Shown here: one piece after another, positions 30,763-34,348 of the stretch
Layout: every line of letters starts with the position of its first letter
Position numbering within the stretch: the stretch's first letter is position 1
Source: Thoreauomyces humboldtii
Lineage: Eukaryota > Chytridiomycota > Chytridiomycetes > Spizellomycetales > Powellomycetaceae
Length of the DNA stretch: 34,348 bases
Direction: 5' to 3'
NCBI GenBank assembly: GCA_027596035.1
Contig: JADGJA010000169.1
Span: 1 to 34,348 of the forward strand
Program-made: the position numbers and the translations under genes
The notes under the pieces: generated by a model
Told to the model about the DNA's origin: nothing
The model's database searches: none
What the model saw: the letters and a program-made list of their open reading frames with translations, nothing else

Positions 30763-32257
30763 TCATCTCTTTTTTCCAACGCTACTGGAATACTGCGGGG
30801 TAGGAGCTGTAGGAGCGAGTACGGGCGTCTGTCGAATGGTTGCCCCACTTGGTCCCGCAGCGGTCACGCTCTCGCCTGGCTTTGTCGTCCCGTGAAAGCT
30901 CCTCAAATCATCGCCGCTCCCTAACGTTACTACCCTTCCATCCTTCAACCTGACATTGGTAACCACACTCTTTGCCGCCTGCTTGAGGAAAGCCTTTCGT
31001 CCGATACCCTTGGCGTCAAAGTAGATAAGACCGACTGTGCCGGCCGCACCCATCGACTGCCTGTACGCATCACCGGCAGATTCTCCGTAGCGGTGTGCCA
31101 CGAGCTCAGATGTCGCTTCGACCGTATCTTGGTACAGATGCTTTCCTGCGTCCGTGACGGCATCCAAAACGTTCGAGACGGCATGGACCGTGTTCTTCAA
31201 GAGATCCCAAGATGCGGAGGCGCTCTGTGAGGCTGCGGGGGAGGTGTTTGCTGGGATGATCTTCGATGCCGATTTAACCACTTGGTGGCCTGCCGAAGTG
31301 GCGACCTGTGCGACCACCTCGGCTGCGCGTTTCGTCATTGCCTGGGCGGACTTGCTGCCCTCCGAGAATTTGTCAAGTGAAGTCTTTTGGGATTGCGTTG
31401 GCTGCAGGAGAAATGCGTCAGTGTCTGTGCCTCATATATAGGGAGATTGTGCAGAATCCTCCTACCTGCCAGGGTGTTGATGCCACCGGAATGAGCGTCT
31501 TTAAAGAAGAGGCACCAGTTTTGATGACCTTTCCGAGAGCGGTGGAACCCATCAGGAGGCCGGTGGACACATAGCCGCTAGTCAAGAGTACGGTGGATGC
31601 GGCATCTCGTATGACTTTAACCCGCACAGCCACGGCTCGGGCTTCGTCGTCTTGAGACGATCCCGCGTGCTCCGGGCCAAGATTCACAACGCGCAGCGAG
31701 TCCAACTCGATGATGACCGAGTCGGCATCATCATCGTAGGTCGGCGGTTCCGGCCCTTGATGGTCGAGCTCCATTCCTTCCGCGACAACGCCAACGACCG
31801 TTCCTCTCTCGTCGACGACAGCAAGCTCGTTCCTGTGCACGGCCGTTCCCGGGTCGTATGCCGGGAGAGCCTCTTCACCGAAAAGTGTAGCGAAGAGTCC
31901 CACATTGTCTTCCCGCTCGGCGGCTTCAAAGTCGATGCGCAGGTCCGCTCGGCCGAAAGCATACGGGGCAGCAGCATTGGAGCCGCCTGAATCGTTTCGA
32001 CTGAGCGATGCGTCCGGCGGAAGATGAATCAGGAACGCGGTCCTTGAAATGCGGTCCGCTCGAGTGCGGGAAGGGAGGGAGAGCAACCAGTCGGCGCCTC
32101 GAAGAAACACGGCTCCTCGAGCGTCCTGCTCGACCGTGAGAGGCCCCCGTCCGAACTGAGTTCCTCCTGCCGAGGACGGAAGAGCGTTCTTTAAGTCATT
32201 CTGCGCCCCGGGGGGGAGGATGGTAAGGGTCGTCCCTGCAAATGTGAGCGCCGACAT
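30763..32257 (-). CDS. Senescence/spartin-domain protein
   Basis: Exons 32257-31466 and 31401-30763 flank a 64-nt GTAGGA..GCAG intron in phase 0 (476 residues). The N-terminal half is a beta-rich region typical of spartin-like proteins (WLLSLPSRTRADRI, AFLIHLPPDASLS). The C-terminal half is the senescence domain, a glycine/alanine-rich helical segment: VLLTSGYVSTGLLMGSTALGK, then KRAAEVVAQVATSAG, and later GDAYRQSMGAAGTVGLIYFDAKG. This domain associates with lipid droplets and endosomal membranes in spartin (SPG20) and plant senescence proteins. There is no MIT domain at the N-terminus. The end is Ser/Pro-rich (SSSVGKKR). Function in fungi is not established; lipid-droplet binding or turnover is inferred from the family. 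Confidence 0.8.
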
Positions 32258-33104
32258 TTCTTTGGAAATTCCGTAAGGAAGGCGGTGCGGAGAGGAAAGG
32301 ACGGGGACGTGATCGCCTTGTCGTCATGTTTGGTGCGATGAGGCGCAGCGCTTGATGTGCGATCGATGAAGTGCGCAGCCGCGAGAGGCACATCTGCAGT
32401 GCCCGTCCATACTTACGATCTCTTGCAACGAGCATCCCAATCGAGGTACTTCATGTCGACGGGTACAGACGGTAGTGGAGTCTTGGGTATGATCAAGAGT
32501 GTGTACCCAAGAGTCTTGTCCTTTGCTTTTTTAGCACTGCATCTGTGCTTATTAGAAGACCGCCTATACTCTAATTTTATTCTGAGTTCCGGACGACCAT
32601 TGCATTGTGAGGCTTGCCTCCTACCAAACGCGTCAGGGTTCCTCAGAGTAACCGAAATGGAGAAGCTGCAAAAAGAAACGGTGGTAGCGAGAGAATCCTC
32701 TGCCTCGGACCTTGCCTTCCGTGATAGTACGAGCGGGTGCCGGGTGAAGGATGATACCGTAGGTGGGTCGTGTTACGACTCGAGCTTGGCCTTGTCACAG
32801 TAGGGCGCGGAGTTACAACTCCATCCCCTCAATGAAGACTAATCAGGACGCGCTCCTCGACGCTTTCTTGTTGACGTGGAAAGGGTGCACCCGCGTAGCT
32901 ACTGAAAACTGCAAAGAAACACATTCTTGAGGTGTACGAACTCCTTTGACGAAATGCGGGTAACTCAATACATCGGAAAATTCAAGTAAAGATGCTAGGA
33001 GTGATTACATTGACACGATATGAAAAAGCTTCGGCGGACTCTTTTGCTTTTTACTGCCAACAGGAGATAAACTAAACGTTCCCGAAGATTTTGGAAGCTA
33101 GCGC
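32258..33104. other. Gene-poor stretch, 847 nt
   Basis: It holds the promoter of the senescence-domain gene at its left end and the 3' flank of the small charged gene at its right end. A 148-codon frame on the plus strand (32357-32803) has no domain or splice support and is probably chance. A 9-bp inverted repeat (TCTTGGGTA at 32481-32489, TACCCAAGA at 32504-32512) could form a hairpin. No RNA gene was recognised. Confidence 0.5.
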
Positions 33105-33769
33105 TTATCCAGAAGGAAACACCCATTCGCCATCGACGTTTCTTTCCATCGTTGTCTCGAGGGTTCCCATGTCGGTGTCCTCGAAGAACTGATCCATATT
33201 TTCTTGGCACCTCTTCCTCCCTTCCTTTGCCGCGCGACGCTGTCCGGTAGGGATGACGAGTTTCTGCAAGCGACGATACAGTCGGGAGTTTCGGGTTCCC
33301 CGGATGAGTTTCTGGCGCTCGAGCCTGTTTCTACTGGGAGTGGGCGGGCCGCTGTTGCTTGAAGGAAGCGGAAGACTGACGGGATGGTGGACAGCACTGT
33401 TCTGGTCTGGCATCTCTGCGGTTTTGATGGGATCAACGTCCCTGACCTCCCACCTATGCAGGGATTGATGAGCATGCGGTGTTTCTTGGTCAGAGTTGTT
33501 TTTGTGGTGTTTCACCTTGTATGAGAACTCAACACCTTCGGCAGCTTGCCTTCGGGCAGCTCCAGCTCCGGCGACGATTTTGAAATCTCATGCGCTTCGT
33601 CCCATGATTCAGAATCGTCTGACACAACGAAGTCGGAATCGTCACTGTACTCGTCGTCTTTGGTGGGGGAACGCTGTTTTGCTTTCTGTTTGTCAGTCAG
33701 TTGATGTCGGATATGGGGTGAGGAACGTGACGGCTTTCCAGGTTTCTTTTTGTTGATCATGTCGGTCAT
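33105..33769 (-). CDS. Small charged protein of unknown function (two exons)
   Basis: Exons 33769-33516 and 33453-33105 flank a 62-nt intron (GTGAAA..CATAG with a CTGAC branch-like word) in phase 2, giving about 200 residues. The N-terminus is basic (MTDMINKKKPGKPSRSS). An acidic serine cluster follows (DDEYSDDSDFVVSDDSESWDE, with likely casein-kinase-2 sites). The second exon has a Pro/Ser linker, then a basic helical segment (RLERQKLIRGTRNSRLYRR, about residues 130-150) and an acidic end (DQFFEDTDMGTLE). The pattern suggests a nuclear or chromatin-associated protein. No family was recognised. Confidence 0.55.
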
Positions 33770-34348
33770 GAGGTGTGATTTCTACGTTCTTGCTGATAAA
33801 AGTTGACGCAGTTGTTGGGAGATGGGTGAATGTCAAGGAGCGCGTGGGTTCCGGGCAAAGGACGTTGAAGTGTAAAAGGGAAAGTCATCGTTGCGGCGTC
33901 AAGGTCCTCGTTCTGTCAGCTTTGAGGACGCCGCCGGTCCCTTACATCATTGTTTCCAACTACACAGTTTCGGTCACTGCTCTTCATCCTGATTTGATTC
34001 AGGACGTGGCTATTGAAACAAACGATCGTTCGTATATGTATATCATCGATCACAAATCTCGAAACAGGTCGAGGTATACCGTCTTCCGTTCGCTGTCGAC
34101 TGCGCGCATAGGTGGAATGATACATGTAGGATATGCCGTGACCAGAGAAACCTTCATCATCTACAGTACTGTAGATAGGCAGGTGAGCACCACTTGGACT
34201 GACACCCGCGCGCAACGTTGCTTTCGATGAAGTATGAGAGACGATGAGAGGGCGGCGGCCGCAGAGGTCCAGGGTTGACTTGGGGAGGCGCAGGGGTTTG
34301 ATTATCGTCGCAAAATGGAGCTTCATGACTCATCCATCTTTCTTGCCC
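33770..34348. other. Right edge, no gene recognised
   Basis: Open frames exist on both strands (plus 33775-34230, minus 33916-34326), but neither has a recognisable domain. They overlap each other head-on. The region may contain the promoter of the small charged gene and part of a gene continuing past the window. An 18-nt perfect palindrome lies at 34159-34176. Confidence 0.4.
34159..34176. repeat. 18-nt perfect palindrome
   Basis: ATCTACAGTACTGTAGAT reads the same on both strands. It has no loop, so it is better suited to a dimeric DNA-binding protein than to an RNA hairpin. No neighbouring gene start could be tied to it. Confidence 0.6.

Noticed and set aside
32357..32803. 148-codon plus-strand frame
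   Set aside because: No domain, it begins in the promoter of the senescence-domain gene, and its composition is not protein-like.
33916..34326. Long minus-strand frame at the right edge
   Set aside because: No domain or splice signal was seen, and a plus-strand frame of similar length covers the same bases.

Overview
The window is nuclear DNA from a eukaryote with many short introns (mostly about 55-80 nt, GT..AG). The best fit is a zoosporic (flagellated, chytrid-like) fungus. The fungal side rests on a TPR-SET protein of a common fungal family, an Rpd3-type deacetylase, Pab1-type PABP, Nop9 and Tsr3 with a fungal-style acidic tail. The flagellate side rests on a clear LRRC23-like radial-spoke protein and a CCDC57-like centriolar coiled-coil protein, which non-flagellated yeasts and moulds lack. 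A STRAD-like pseudokinase also suits an early-diverging fungus better than Dikarya. No database search was possible, so the lineage call is inference.

Layout: 372-3204 (+) NOP9; 3273-5149 (-) STRAD-like pseudokinase; 5804-7215 (+) GT1-type glycosyltransferase; 7432-9107 (-) tyrosine-aminotransferase-type enzyme with a one-base frame break; 9259-10722 (-) TSR3; 10917-13297 (-) RPD3-type histone deacetylase; 13640-14608 (+) unknown proline-rich protein with a PPxY motif; 14742-17266 (-) apparent membrane-anchored fusion of a spermidine-synthase-like domain, an AdoMet-decarboxylase-like domain and a SET domain; 18050-20169 (+) four-helix membrane protein with a large extracytosolic domain; about 20361-23605 (+) CCDC57-like; 23868-24136 (+) 68-residue protein sharing one base with the next start codon; 24136-26151 (+) TPR-SET gene with two in-frame stops; 26494-28872 (+) PABP; 29163-30554 (-) LRRC23-like; 30763-32257 (-) senescence/spartin-domain protein; 33105-33769 (-) small charged unknown. 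No tRNA, rRNA, CRISPR, insertion sequence or plausible transposon gene was recognised.

Most genes are unrelated housekeeping neighbours. Two (NOP9, TSR3) act in 40S subunit maturation, two (CCDC57-like, LRRC23-like) in centriole/flagellum biology, and three (RPD3 type, TPR-SET, SET fusion) belong to protein acetyl or methyl modification families. The most unusual object is the polyamine-synthase-like/SET fusion: both polyamine domains have lost their catalytic signatures while the SET and post-SET motifs look intact, and an N-terminal signal anchor would place it in the secretory pathway.

Three genes show reading-frame anomalies: a 1-nt break in the aminotransferase, two nonsense codons in TPR-SET, and a frame change at the decarboxylase/SET junction. 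Assembly error, real pseudogenisation and unusual splicing all remain open for these. Intron positions given below were worked out by hand from splice signals plus frame continuity.
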